From positions 1 to 51,954 of the forward strand of contig JAUCBJ010003725.1 of the NCBI GenBank assembly GCA_032718475.1: a stretch of 51,954 nt of DNA, read 5' to 3'. A model generated the notes under the pieces. That model worked only from the letters and a program-made list of their open reading frames with translations. It made no database searches and had not been told where the DNA came from. Made by a program: the position numbers and the translations under genes. Below, piece after piece: positions 22,557 through 35,535 of this stretch (position 1 is its first letter; every line of letters starts with the position of its first letter). The stretch is from Nemertoderma westbladi (lineage: Eukaryota > Xenacoelomorpha > Nemertodermatida > Nemertodermatidae).

Positions 22557-22861
22557 CTATCGAATGATATAGCCATAAGACTGGCTGCACTAGCAGTGCA
22601 GACTACATTATAAACCCATTTGATATGAATGGCATCGCATGGCAGAGGGACAGGTTCCAGGAGACCAAGAACACCAACTATTGTGTCACACACAGCCAGA
22701 CTGCAGAGGAACACAGCGGAGACTTTGCGTAGATTCTGGAACTTGTAGACGGCGAATAATACCATGCCATTCGCAAATACTATGAGTAAACCAGTGACGA
22801 AAACTACATACTTCAGTGCAGTTTCATATTGTTTTTCTTCTTGGTTAAAACATACACACAT
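22557..22861 (-). CDS. Class A GPCR, exon 1 (start to DRY)
   Basis: Encodes residues 1-101 plus two bases of Arg102. The ATG at 22861 is fixed by an in-frame TGA nine bases upstream. The N-terminus is very short (about 15 residues) and has no signal peptide. TM1 carries the conserved Asn in FANGMVL (N31). TM2 carries SLAVCD with the conserved Asp (D59). Cys75 before TM3 could pair with Cys147 of exon 2. TM3 ends AISFDR, and the donor gtaagt follows directly. Splicing to 18979 gives a 359-residue seven-helix receptor. No frame damage is seen. Confidence 0.93.
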
Positions 22862-23640
22862 TATTAATCAGTTGTTAAGGTCGTAATATTATGAGTAGCA
22901 AAATGCAAAAAATAGAAAAATGGCCGCAATATTTTTGCTTGTTAATTGAATGAAGTAATTATAATAAATCTTAATTAAGGACAAATTAAAAATGAAGACA
23001 TAGTTTGATAACTATTATTATAGCAAACAAAACTAATATTATGACTGTGATTTTTTTTTATCGAAGCAGTTTTAATTTAAATAAATAGAAACAGAAAGGA
23101 CTAGGTTGTGTGTCTGAAGTGTAGACAAGCATAATGGAACACACAAGAGACAAGGCTACGGACAACATACATTACACCCAGACCAGAGGCAAATTAACTC
23201 GAAATTAAACCAAGTTACTTAAAATTGGCGCCCACAAACTAATAAACTAGGAATTCACCAGCGCGTATGTAATGAGTATTCTAAAATTATAAAACCAAAC
23301 TCGATAATTTATTTAACCCTTACAATATTATTAACGCCAATACAATAATAATCATATGAAATGGATGACTAACTTTCAATCCAATTTAAAGAGTCGTGTT
23401 TGGTTTCTTGGAACAGTTTAACTACTTTATAAAATATCGGATAACAATGGTTTAATAGATAAAATGGGGTCCATTCGTGTCAATAATTAATCTACAGTAC
23501 TGAAACGCGGTAATGTGAGCAGTTTAATAGATAAAAGTCTATTATTTTGTTAATGCCCGAAATTAGAGGATCATATTTATTTACAGGAATTGCATAGAAA
23601 TTGGCATAATACAAGCCAAACAAAAGGCAGAGTAGTGGAG
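22862..23640. other. 5' flank of the GPCR gene, AT-rich, no gene seen
   Basis: Should contain the GPCR 5'UTR and promoter. I find no convincing core-promoter motif or upstream exon. The last bases lead into the 41-bp repeat. Confidence 0.4.
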
Positions 23641-23840
23641 AATAAGTAGCGATGTTCCAGAATAATCTAATTAATCTGGACAATAAGTAGCGATGTTCCA
23701 GAATAATCTAATTAATCTGGACAATAAGTAGCGATGTTCCAGAATAATCTAATTAATCTGGACAATAAGTAGCGATGTTCCAGAATAATCTAATTAATCT
23801 GGACAATAAGTAGCGATGTTCCAGAATAATCGAATTAATC
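23641..23840. repeat. 41-bp tandem repeat, 5 copies
   Basis: Five units of 41 bp contain aataagtagcgatgttccag and end taattaatctggac. The last copy carries c-g changes (aatcgaattaatcg). A single copy, matching that last variant, begins block A2 at 36356. The array is therefore specific to the left edge of the triplicated region. Confidence 0.93.
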
Positions 23841-24493
23841 GTACAATGCAATGAGTTGAAATTCAACGAAAGATAAATACAAATTATATCGGCCTGTAGC
23901 ACGTTCGTTGCCATAATATCTCGGCAAATACAAAGATTGGATGATATTACGTACTGTTTATCAAAAATTGCCCGAAATCATAACTTAACGTAACTAATAA
24001 AAAATGATTTTTCGTTGCTATGGAAACTAAATTGGAAACTATCTAGAAGATATTAACAGTAAACTTCATTACACATTATAGTAAACAGGTCAATGAACCC
24101 AAGTTTACCCGATCCAACCCGATTTTGAGCCAAATTCCACCTTTTTGATGTAAAATCTATGTTGCTATTGACTAAACAGCAAACTGAAACTGATCCGCTC
24201 AATATATTATTATATTTGTTGAAAGTCGCCTTTTTGCATTTGTTGTCAAATAGCAATAAAATACATAGAGGCTGGTGGTATCGACAGGTTATTTAATATT
24301 CTAGAATATTATATTATTTATTATAATAGGGCGTACATGCCTATTTTACTATTACGCTTTCGTTTTAATTATTTCCTAAGAAAAATCTTTGAAAGAAGAT
24401 ATTTATGTGTTTTTTTCAAAGAGTGACTTTAAACAAATAAAACGACATAAGTGGTGGCAAAAAGTAGCTTTTTGTCTTGCTTAATCATTTGTG
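23841..24493. repeat. Triplicated region, block A1
   Basis: Non-coding AT-rich sequence that reappears almost base for base at about 36393-37004 (block A2), with small deletions in A2 (for example after atatttgttg). No open frame of substance. Confidence 0.85.
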
Positions 24494-24865
24494 CCAAATG
24501 ATAACGTTCAACAAAAAGTATTTATGGACATTTTCGTGGTATTAGCAAGGTAAATAATATAGAATATAAATAGTGTGGTTTGCATGAATGGCGAATATTG
24601 TGTGATAAAAATTAAAAAAATCCAAAAAGATTTTTTTACGGATTCTGGATCAAAATTAAATTGCGATTTCTAAACTGAAAACGACATGGCGATATATCTT
24701 TTAGTTCTCGAGTTATAGCTGTTTGTCTGTCTGCCAGTCGGTCAGTCCGACAAAAGTAAAGATACACATGCATTGTAGAATTTTTGCTATACGACTTTTC
24801 CTGTTTAGTGATCACATTTATAATGTCAGTTTAAATCTTTAATGTATTCTAGATTGTAGGTCTTT

Positions 24866-25090
24866 CTGCCGGCCTGGCTGCTTGTCAATAAGTCTGTCAG
24901 CCTGCCTGATTGTCAATAAGTCTGTCAGCCTGCCTGCTTGTCAATAAGTCTGTCAGCCTGCCTGCTTGTCAATAAGTCTTCAGCCTGCCTGCTTGTCAAT
25001 ATGTCTGTCAGCCTGCCTGCTTGTCAATATGTCTGTCAGCCTGCCTGCTTGTCAATAAGTCTGTCAGTCATAAGTCTGTCTGTCATTTTA
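24866..25090. repeat. 28-bp minisatellite in B1, about 7 copies
   Basis: Units contain cagcctgcctgcttgtcaat followed by aagtctgt. The same array has about 3 units in B2 and about 21 in B3. Confidence 0.92.
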
Positions 25091-26643
25091 TTTTTTATTT
25101 TAATTTTTTATTCCGGTACCTGTTTCTCTGGAATAACTGTACCAAATTGCATGAAATTTTCAGTATGTTCTTCTACTAATCCTTTATAGGTGGTACCACA
25201 TTTAGACATGTCTGTTAGAAATTTCAAAAGTTACATAACAAAAAACGACAAAAATACTTGTTTTTTTTTCCACTCTTTAAAAATAACTTTTTTCACTTTG
25301 AAATTTTATGGTGATCAAAATAATTTTTTTTATTTATTCTGCTACCACGTCTGAGACATATGCAAAATTAATTCCGCTCCAAATTTCAAGCCATTCTGTT
25401 GAACCAATTCCTTAGAAGAGGTACATAAGCTTAATAGTCCAATGTATGGACAAACACGTGCCCTTAAACTACCGACAATTTTGTAATAATTTTGTGGGAT
25501 AGTTAAGTGGAACAAAAATTAATTAATAATTAAAATTATAATTAAAAATTATTATAATTTGCACATAATGTTTATATACATATCAAATTCCCTGTGTGTT
25601 TACTATGTAGCCTATACCCTCCAGTTAGCAAGAATATTCCGGCTAAATGGCCTATAGTTTTAGGAGGCATTGGACTGGATAAATAAAATGATAATTATGT
25701 ATTTATTAAAACAAATATAACTGTAATAATATCTAGTACTGTACTACAGTATACTCAAGATATCAGCAAACTACCACACACACACAACTAACAGACCAAT
25801 TAATGACGAAGAAGCAAATAGAGTTTAACTATAGTGATGTGAGGATGCAAGGTAAAACACTAACACCAAAACAATGATAAATCAAAACTTATTGCAAATA
25901 GAAGTTGGCCTGGATTAAAAACCCAAACCAAACCAAACAACGTAAATGAAGTTGACTGGGTCAATTAATAACTATATAATCTAATTACCACTAAGAATAG
26001 CGATACTGATTGGGGGCTAAGGACAGATGTTCTCAAATGCACAATAAATGGGCTCATTGAGTTAATTACACCGAGGAGGTGACAGTAATGTAACCACTAA
26101 ATGCCCAATTTATACACATATCGTACTATAACGCACCAGTTTCTATTAATAGTCGTGGTTATTGACATAAATTCAATACGTCACGAATAATAAAAACTAT
26201 AAAAAGCAGAATTAGCCAAGATGTAAGAGCTTGAATGAACTAAGCGACGCAAGCACAAATTGTATTCATTTAATAAACAGGAGAGGAAATATTATTCTCA
26301 AACATTTATGTCACAAATAATGTTATGTAATTTAACAAGACGGGACAAGATATTAATTTGCCGAGAAGGGATCCCCTACCACCCCTGTCTCCCCACTTTT
26401 GATGAGTATTTTGTTTATATATTTTGATGTTTCATCCCGAATTGTCAATAAAATAACTGATTAACTAAGCTACGATTTGATTTGCTGCAGCAGATGTTAC
26501 CGCTAGTCTTCCTTCTGGGCCTAAACTACTTGCCAACGGGTGGTAAACTACCAGTCAGTGCGAACATGTGTTACACAGCCCTACAAATAAATATCAACAT
26601 GGAATTCAAAATAAATGTTTTAACGTTTAAAGATGTTCTTTAG

Positions 26644-27053
26644 CCCTTTGCGTACCAAAGATAAATTACATAAATTTTTCCTACTACTTATCCTACCCCC
26701 AAAGGCGGCACACTGCCGCCTTAATCATTTGTAACATAATTAATTATTGGCTAAATTGAATTTAAATTTCATGTGATTTCATAAATCATGTCATTTAAGA
26801 AACCATCAAACCATTAGGAATAATCCCTTCAAGCAATATTATAACTATTCCAGACCAGTTTTTCCTGCCCAACACGAATATGATCTCCATTTTCAGCCGC
26901 AATAGTTATAAGAGGTTCTAAATAAAGCCCCGGGGGTTATAATTATTTCTAAAGGTGACACACTGCCGCCTTAAGGAACATGGTCCTGAATTATTTAGAA
27001 TGAAAAAGGCGGCAGCGTGCCGCCCTTTATAAGTATAAGTGGTAGGCAAAGGG
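26644..27053. mobile_element. MITE, 410 bp, TTAG target-site duplication (copy in B1)
   Basis: The left end reads ccctttgcgtacc and the right end, reverse-complemented, ccctttgcctacc. Each is flanked by TTAG (26640-26643 and 27054-27057). Inside each terminus is a GC-rich hairpin of the type ggcggcacactgccgcc. A second inverted pair (attataactattcc / aatagttataag) lies in the interior. CCCTTTGC-like ends with a TTAA-like tetranucleotide duplication recall piggyBac-derived MITEs; that assignment is inference. No transposase is present. Confidence 0.75.
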
Positions 27054-27132
27054 TTAGTGTATGGCATGGCGTTAAAATAAACCGCACGATAAATAATAAC
27101 AAATAACAATAATTGCAAGCGACCACCACACG

Positions 27133-27639
27133 GAAATAACACAAACACGGTCAAGACGTAAAATAATAAGAAATAACTCAAACATCGGTCAATACGTAAA
27201 ATTAAAAGAAATAACACAAACACGGTCAATACGTAAAATTAAAAGAAATAACACAAACATGGTCAATACGTAAAATAATAAGAAATAACACAAATATCGG
27301 TCAATACGTAAAATAATAAGAAATAACACAAACACGGTCAATACGTAAAATAATAAGAAATAACACAAACACGGTCAATACGTAAAATAATAAGAAATAA
27401 CACAAACACGGTCAATACGTAAAATAATAAGAAATAACACAAACACGGTCAATACGTAAAATTAAAAGAAATAACACAAACACGGTCAATACGTAAAATT
27501 AAAAGAAATAACACAAACATGGTCAATACGTAAAATAATAAGAAATAACACAAATATCGGTCAATACGTAAAATAATAAGAAATAACACAAACATGGTCA
27601 ATACGTAAAATTATAAGAAATAACACAAACACGGTCAAT
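27133..27639. repeat. 37-bp minisatellite in B1, about 14 copies
   Basis: Units contain aaataacacaaacacggtca followed by atacgtaaaataataag or ...attaaaag. Open minus frames rich in Leu, Phe and Ile across it are repeat artefacts. Confidence 0.93.
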
Positions 27640-28496
27640 AGGTAAAAACATAAAGAACATTAAAAACCAAAACGCATGGAAACCTCAATATGAAGCTGAA
27701 AAATGCGATAAAATCACGGGACAGTGATTGGTTCTCCTTTTTGGGATGTCCCCGAAAAATTAACCAATACAATTAGTTCTTCAGCTGCCAATGGTATCAA
27801 AGCAAATACTCATTATGGAAAACTTACATGGAAATTATACAAAGAAGCTCAGAAGAAATGACAAAAGACGACATAGAGACGGTGAGATAGTAATAGAAGA
27901 TAAATAGATAGCTACAACAAACAAGCCTTATTTGTTTTGTATAACTATAGTTGAATAATAATTAATCCCACATTACCTAACAGAGTTCTTCTTTCACAAA
28001 TACAGGGATGATGATCTATTTATTCCCTTCACGAGACTGGATAACTTTACGCGTTGGGGACTTTTGATTAAAATGCCGTCTGATCGAATCAATGATGTTA
28101 AATAAGAATTCAAGGAAAGGAACAAGTTTTATAGTAAAATATATAGTATATAGTATAGTATAGTAGTAGTAGTATAGTATATAGTAAAATTATAAATTTT
28201 TTAATTCTTGACGGAAAAATTACAATTTTGATGGTATAAGAGTTTTCGAGGTGGCTAGTCACAATAAAACTTGTTAAAACTATTTTCTGGCTTTGCAACT
28301 ATAATTTTTGGTGCTATTCTAGTCTCCCAGGACGAAAAGTACATGCAAAAAAATTTCAAAAAAACAAATGTTGTAGTTGGATGGATAATTCTGAACCTAC
28401 AGGGGTCGCTGAAAAATATTGTGGTAGTGTGAATTAAATTTTTACAATTTGTGCTACTTGTAGTTTTCGTGCCAAATTGGCACATAATAAAAAGTA

Positions 28497-28562
28497 CCAT
28501 CGGTCCGGACGATTCGGCCTGGACGTTTCGGTCCGGACGATTCGGCCTGGACGTTTCGGCCC
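28497..28562. repeat. 28-bp GC-rich repeat (GGACGATTCGGCC / TGGACGTTTCGG), about 2 copies in B1
   Basis: Alternating cggtccggacgattcggcc and tggacgtttcgg in otherwise AT-rich DNA. Two copies in B1, three in B2 (34128-34215) and a diverged set in B3 (42385-42470). Confidence 0.85.
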
Positions 28563-30254
28563 ATGATTGTAAATGAATGAAAAGGCCATCGCCAAGTTGT
28601 TTTTTTTCTATTATAATAATTATTCTTTAAAATTAAAATTATTTCACAATAACATACAAACACTTTATAAAATAATTTTATGAAAATTTTTATGAAATTT
28701 TTATGAAAAATATTTTTATGTAATATTTACCTTTATTTCAAAATAAAATAAACATTATGCATGTGGTGCCCTGGTTCTATAAACAATTCGCAACCAATTA
28801 TGTTATTACATTAGTTTATTATTTATAAATATAATGTAGAACTTGGATCTTAACGACTTTCCAATAGTTGGATCAGTTCCTATTTGAAAACTGCTGATGA
28901 GCTGCAATGAGGATGACATACTGTATATCATTTAAAAATAGTAGAATAGCATAATAATTGAAGTAAAATAAAGTAATTGATTTAAACACCGGTAGCAATT
29001 CTAGAACAGGTGATATCTTGTTTATCAAATATGTTCGAAGTTCTTTAGCGAGAAGGCAGCATTGCGCAAAATTAACATTATGACGATTGACTAACAATAT
29101 CCCGTAATAATTTAGTTGTTGCAAATCTTATTTTTTTATACTATACAGAAGCTTCTGCAAATAAACCTAGTAAAATAAAATAAAAATATAAAATGAAATA
29201 AAATAAAATAAAACTACTGAGGCAAATTTATTTGTGTCAGGTTTTATAACCGTATCATTATAACCTTCTGGGACAGGCGATAATCTATGTATAACAGCGA
29301 TTGGAGGTTAAACAGCAGTCCTATAAATTAATGACTGGGTATTATGCATAATCTTCTACATATTACATTGCGTAGACTAAACTTTTTACTTGACTTATTT
29401 AAGGGACTATGGATGTAATGGATGCGATTGGAGCATTAGTTTGCGCTGTTGGTGTTAAACGAATCCTCCAATAACAAGTATAAATTGATCTATATAGTTT
29501 AACTATATACAATTGATACAATTAAGTAATAAAATGGACTAATTACATTGTTCTTACAGCTTATCCTTGCAAAATTTTATTTAACATTCCTACATTCACT
29601 TCTTGCCGTAGACATGAGATCACTTCTGATAAATAGCTCTTGATAGCTCTTTCAGCACATTAGGTAATATTCTAATAGTGCAGGTTGAGATTACTGTTTC
29701 TGATTCTCTTTGTAATATAAAGGGATTTATTTTCGTTATTACCGCGTTTGACGTTTCCGCGTAGGTCTACTAGCCTACGAGTCGTAGGTAGATGAAGAAA
29801 TGCAATTTCGTGTGGAACTTTCATAAATCATAAAATTATCGTTTTTGGGGCTTGTCTGGTGTGATGAAAAATACAAGTAGCCAAATGATAACGTTCAACA
29901 AAAAGTATTTATGGACATTTTCGTGGTATTAGCAAGGTAAATAATATAGAATATAAATAGTGTGGTTTGCATGAATTGCGAATATTGTGTGATAAAAATT
30001 AAAAAAATCCAAAAAGATTTTTTTACGGATTCTGGATCAAAATTTAATTGCGATTTCTAAACTGAAAACGACATGGCGATATATCTTTTAGTTCTCGAGT
30101 TATAGCTGTTTGTCTGTCTGTCAGTCGGTCAGTCCGACAAAAGTAAAGATACACATGCATTGTACAATTTTTGCTATACGACTTTTCCTGTTTAGTGATC
30201 ACATTTCTAATGTCAGTTTAAATATTTAATGTATTCTAGATTGTAGGTCTTTCT

Positions 30255-30380
30255 GCCGGCCTGGCTGCTTGTCTATCTGTCTGTCAGCCTGCCTGCTTGT
30301 CAATAAGTCCTTCAGCCTGCCTGGTTGTCAATAAGTCTGTCAGTCTGCCTGTCTGTCTGTCTCTTGGCCTGTCTGTCTGT
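30255..30380. repeat. 28-bp minisatellite in B2, about 3 copies plus tgtctg-rich stretch
   Basis: Short version of the B1/B3 array, grading into cctgtctgtctgt simple repeats. Confidence 0.85.
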
Positions 30381-32275
30381 CAAAAATAATGAATGAAATA
30401 CACAACTAAAAACTTTGTTGAAGGGGTTTTCCTGGTCTATGATTCCATACCTGATGTCTGTTTTAACGGTTAAAGGAGTCTAGATTGTCTATCAGTCTGT
30501 CTGTACGAGTGTTATATTTAGACGGGCAGACAGACAGGTATACAGATCAACATAAAGCCATTATATTTGAATACTGACATCAGAAATGGAATCACCACCC
30601 CAGAAAACCCCCATATCGAGAAGTATTCTTCCTTAATTTTTCAATATAATTTGAATTATCCCTCCATTTAAACCAAAATGGCGGGAAAGTTTGAAAACTT
30701 TAATTGCCATTATCTCAGAATTTTATTTTTTATTTTTATTTTTTATTCAGGTACCTGTTTCTCTGGAACCATTGTACCAAATTACATGAAATATTCACTA
30801 TGTTCTTCTACTAATCCTTTATAGGTGGTACCACATTTAGACATGTCTGTTAGAAATTTCAAAAGTTACATAACAAAAAACGACAAAAATACTTGTTTTT
30901 TCCACTCTTTAAAAATAACTTTTTTCACTTTGAAATTTTATGGTGATCAAAATAATTTTTTTTTATTTATTCTGCTACCACGTCTGAGACATATGAAAAA
31001 TTAATTCCGCTCCAAATTTCAAACCATTATGTTGAACCAATTCTTTAGAAGAGGTACATAAGTTAAATAGTCCAATGTATGGACAAACACGTGCCCTTAA
31101 ACTACCGACAATTTTGTAATAATTTTGTGGGATAGTTAAGTGGAACAAAAATTATGTAAAAATTAAAATTAAAAATTATTATAATTTGCACATAATGTTT
31201 ATATACATATCAAATTCCCTGTGTGTTTACTATGTAGCCTATACCCTCCAGTTAGCAAGAATATTCCGGCTAAATGGCCTATAGTTTTAGGAGGCATTGG
31301 ACTGGATAAATAAAATGATAATTATGTATTTATTAAAAAAAATATAACTGTAATAATATCTAGTACTACAGTATACTCAAGATATCAGCAAACTACCACA
31401 CACACACAACTAACAGACCAATTAATGACGAAGAAGCAAATAGAGTTTAACTATAGTGATGTGAGGATACAAGGTAAAACACTAACACCAAAACAATGAT
31501 AAATCAAAACTTATTGCAAATAGAAGTTGGCCTGGATTAAAAACCCAAACCAAACCAAACAACGTAAATGAAGTTGACTGGGTCAATTAATAACTATATA
31601 ATCTAATTACCACTATGAATAGCAATACTGAATGGGGGCTAAGGACAGATGTTCTCAAATGCACAATAAATGGGCTCATTGAGTTAATTACACCGAGGAG
31701 GTGACAGTAATGTAACCACTAAATGCCCAATTTATACACATATCGTACTATAACGCACCAGTTTCTATTAATAGTCGTGGTTATTGACATAAATTCAATA
31801 CGTCACGAATAATAAAAACTATAAAAAGCATAATTAGCCAAGATGTAAGAGCTTGAATGAGCTAAGCGACGCAAGCACAAATTGTATTCATTTAATAAAC
31901 AAGGAGAGGAAATATTATTCTCAAACATTTATGTCACAAATAATGTTATGTAATTTAACAAGACGGGACAAGATATTAATTTGCCGAGAAGGGATCCCCC
32001 ACCCCCCATGTCTCCTCACTTTTGATGAGTATTTTGTTTATATATTTTGATGTTTCATCCCGAATTGTCAATAAAATAACTGATTAACTAAGCTACGATT
32101 TGATTTGCTGCAGCAGATGTTACCGCTAGTCTACCTTCTAGGCCTAAACTACTTGCCAACGGGTGGTAAACTACCAGTCAGTGCGAACATGTGTTACACA
32201 GCCCTACAAATAAATATCAACATGGAATTCAAAATAAATGTTTAACGTTTAAAGATGTTCTTTAGCCCTTTGCGT

Positions 32276-32679
32276 ACCAAAGATAAATTACATAAATTTT
32301 TCCTACTACTTATCCTACCCCCAAAGGCGGCACACTGCCTGCCGCCTTAATCATTTGTAACATAATTAATTATTGGCTAAATTGAATTTAAATTTCATGT
32401 GATTTCATAAATCATGTCATTTAAGAAACCATCAAACCATTAGGAATAATCCCTTCAAGCAATATTATAACTATTCCAGACAAGTTTTTCCTGCCCAACA
32501 CGAATATGAACTCCATTTTCAGCCGCAATAGTTATAAGAGGTTCTAAATAAAGCCCCGGGGGTTATAATTATTTCTAAAGGTGACACACTGCCGCCTTAA
32601 GGAACATGGTCCTGAATTATTTAGAATGAAAAAGGCGGCAGCGTGCCGCCCTTTATAAGTATAAGTGGTAGGCAAAGGG
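32276..32679. mobile_element. MITE with TTAG duplication (copy in B2)
   Basis: Same element as 26644-27053, at the same position in the block and with TTAG on both sides (32272-32275, 32680-32683). The insertion therefore predates the triplication. It differs by small indels, including an added tgcc in the left hairpin. Confidence 0.75.
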
Positions 32680-32758
32680 TTAGTGTATGGCATGGCGTTA
32701 AAATAAACCGCACGATAAATAATAACAAATAACAATAATTGCAAGCGACCACCACACG

Positions 32759-33270
32759 GAAATAACACAAACACGGTCAAGACGTAAAATAATAAGAAAT
32801 AACTCAAACATCGGTCAATACGTAAAATAATAAGAAATAACACAAACACGGTCAATACGTAAAATTAAAAGAAATAACACAAACATGGTCAATACGTAAA
32901 ATTAAAAGAAATAACACAAACACGGTCAATACGTAAAATTAAAAGAAATAACACAAACATGGTCAATACGTAAAATAATAAGAAATAACACAAATATCGG
33001 TCAATACGTAAAATAATAAGAAATAACACAAACATGGTCAATACGTAAAATTATAAGAAATAACACAAACACGGTCAATACGTAAAATTAAAAGAAATAA
33101 CACAAACATGGTCAATACGTAAAATAATAAGAAATAACACAAACATGGTCAATACGTAAAATAATAAGAAATAACACAAATATCGGTCAATACGTAAAAT
33201 AATAAGAAATAACACAAACATGGTCAATACGTAAAATTATAAGAAATAACACAAACACGGTCAATAGGTA
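32759..33270. repeat. 37-bp minisatellite in B2, about 14 copies
   Basis: Same units as in B1, but the order of the cacgg, catgg and tatcgg variants differs. The array has therefore been rearranged internally since duplication. Confidence 0.93.
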
Positions 33271-35535
33271 AAAACATAAAGAACATTAAAAACCAAAACG
33301 CATGGAAACCTCAATATGAAGCTGAAAAATGCGATAAAATCACGGGACAGTGATTGGTTCTCCTTTTTGGGATGTCCCCGAAAAATTAACCAATACAATT
33401 AGTTCTTCAGCTGCCAATGGTATCAAAGCAAATACTCATTATGGAAAACTTACATGGAAATTATACAAAGAAGCTCAGAAGAAATGACAAAAGACGACAT
33501 AGAGACGGTGAGATAGTAATAGAAGATAAATAGATAGCTACAACAAACAAGCCTTATTTGTTTTGTATAACTATAGTTGAATAATAATTAATCCCACATT
33601 ACCTAACAGAGTTCTTCTTTCACAAATACAGGGATGATGATCTATTTATTCCCTTCACGAGACTGGATAACTTTACGCGTTGGGGACTTTTGATTAAAAT
33701 GCCGTCTGATCGAATCAATGATGTTAAATAAGAATTCAAGGAAAGGAACAAGTTTTATAGTAAAATATATAGTATATAGTATAGTATAGTAGTAGTAGTA
33801 TAGTATATAGTAAAATTATAAATTTTTTTAATTCTTGACGGAAAAATTACAATTTTGATGGTATAAGAGTTTTCGAGGTGGCTAGTCACAATAAAACTTG
33901 TTAAAACTATTTTCTGGCTTTGCAACTATAATTTTTGGTGCTATTCTAGTCTCCCAGGACGAAAAGTACATGCAAAAAAATTTCAAAAAAACAAATGTTG
34001 TAGTTGGATGGATAATTCTGAACCTACAGGGGTCGCTGAAAAATATTGTGGTAGTGTGAATTAAATTTTTACAATTTGTGCTACTTGTAGTTTTCGTGCC
34101 AAATTGGCACATAATAAAAAGTACCATCGGTCCGGACGATTCGGCCTGGACGTTTCGGTCCGGACGATTCGGCCTGGACGTTTCGGTCCGGACGATTCGG
34201 CCTGGACGTTTCGGCCCATGATTGTAAATGAATGAAAAGGCCATCGCCAAGTTGTTTTTTTTCTATTATAATAATTATTCTTTAAAATTAAAATTATTTC
34301 ACAATAACATACAAACACTTTATAAAATAATTTTATGAAAATTTTTATGAAATTTTTATGAAAAATATTTTTATGTAATATTTACCTTTATTTCAAAATA
34401 AAATAAACATTATGCATGTGGTGCCCTGGTTCTATAAACAATTCGCAACCAATTATGTTATTACATTAGTTTATTATTTATAAATATAATGTAGAACTTG
34501 GATCTTAACGACTTTCCAATAGTTGGATCAGTTCCTATTTGAAAACTGCTGATGAGCTGCAATGAGGATGACATACTGTATATCATTTAAAAATAGTAGA
34601 ATAGCATAATAATTGAAGTAAAATAAAGTAATTGATTTAAACACCGGTAGCAATTCTAGAACAGGTGATATCTTGTTTATCAAATATGTTCGAAGTTCTT
34701 TAGCGAGAAGGCAGCATTGCGCAAAATTAACATTATGACGATTGACTAACAATATCCCGTAATAATTTAGTTGTTGCAAATCTTATTTTTTTATACTATA
34801 CAGAAGCTTCTGCAAATAAACCTAGTAAAATAAAATAAAAATATAAAATGAAATAAAATAAAATAAAACTACTGAGGCAAATTTATTTGTGTCAGGTTTT
34901 ATAACCGTATCATTATAACCTTCTGGGACAGGCGATAATCTATGTATAACAGCGATTGGAGGTTAAACAGCAGTCCTATAAATTAATGACTGGGTATTAT
35001 GCATAATCTTCTACATATTACATTGCGTAGACTAAACTTTTTACTTGACTTATTTAAGGGACTATGGATGTAATGGATGCGATTGGAGCATTAGTTTGCG
35101 CTGTTGGTGTTAAACGAATCCTCCAATAACAAGTATAAATTGATCTATATAGTTTAACTATATACAATTGATACAATTAAGTAATAAAATGGACTAATTA
35201 CATTGTTCTTACAGCTTATCCTTGCAAAATTTTATTTAACATTCCTACATTCACTTCTTGCCGTAGACATGAGATCACTTCTGATAAATAGCTCTTGATA
35301 GCTCTTTCAGCACATTAGGTAATATTCTAATAGTGCAGGTTGAGATTACTGTTTCTGATTCTCTTTGTAATATAAAGGGATTTATTTTCGTTATTACCGC
35401 GTTTGACGTTTCCGCGTAGGTCTACTAGCCTACGAGTCGTAGGTAGATGAAGAAATGCAATTTCGTGTGGAACTTTCATAAATCATAAAATTATCGTTTT
35501 TGGGGCTTGTCTGGTGTGATGAAAAATACAAATAG

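Larger units (their letters stand above)
24494..29880. repeat. Triplicated region, block B1 (5.4 kb)
   Basis: Starts ccaaatgataacgttcaaca and ends gatgaaaaatacaagtag. It aligns along its whole length with 29881-35535 (B2) and 37005-45199 (B3), mostly with single-base differences and length changes in nested arrays. No gene in it is supported. It contains a 28-bp array, a MITE, a 37-bp array, a tatag-type low-complexity stretch (28137-28190) and a CGG-rich repeat (28500-28562). Confidence 0.93.
29881..35535. repeat. Triplicated region, block B2 (5.7 kb)
   Basis: Second copy of block B, beginning directly at the end of B1: caagtag is followed by ccaaatgataacg, whereas B2 and B3 continue into block C at that point. 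Compared with B1 it has fewer 28-bp units and an extra segment of about 360 bp at about 30365-30725. No gene supported. Confidence 0.93.

Noticed and set aside
26918-27229. Minus-strand open frames of 103-132 codons repeated in all three B blocks (26918, 32544, 39735)
   Set aside because: They combine the MITE interior with the 37-bp array. Their conservation reflects the DNA duplication, and they differ in length by indels that do not respect the frame.
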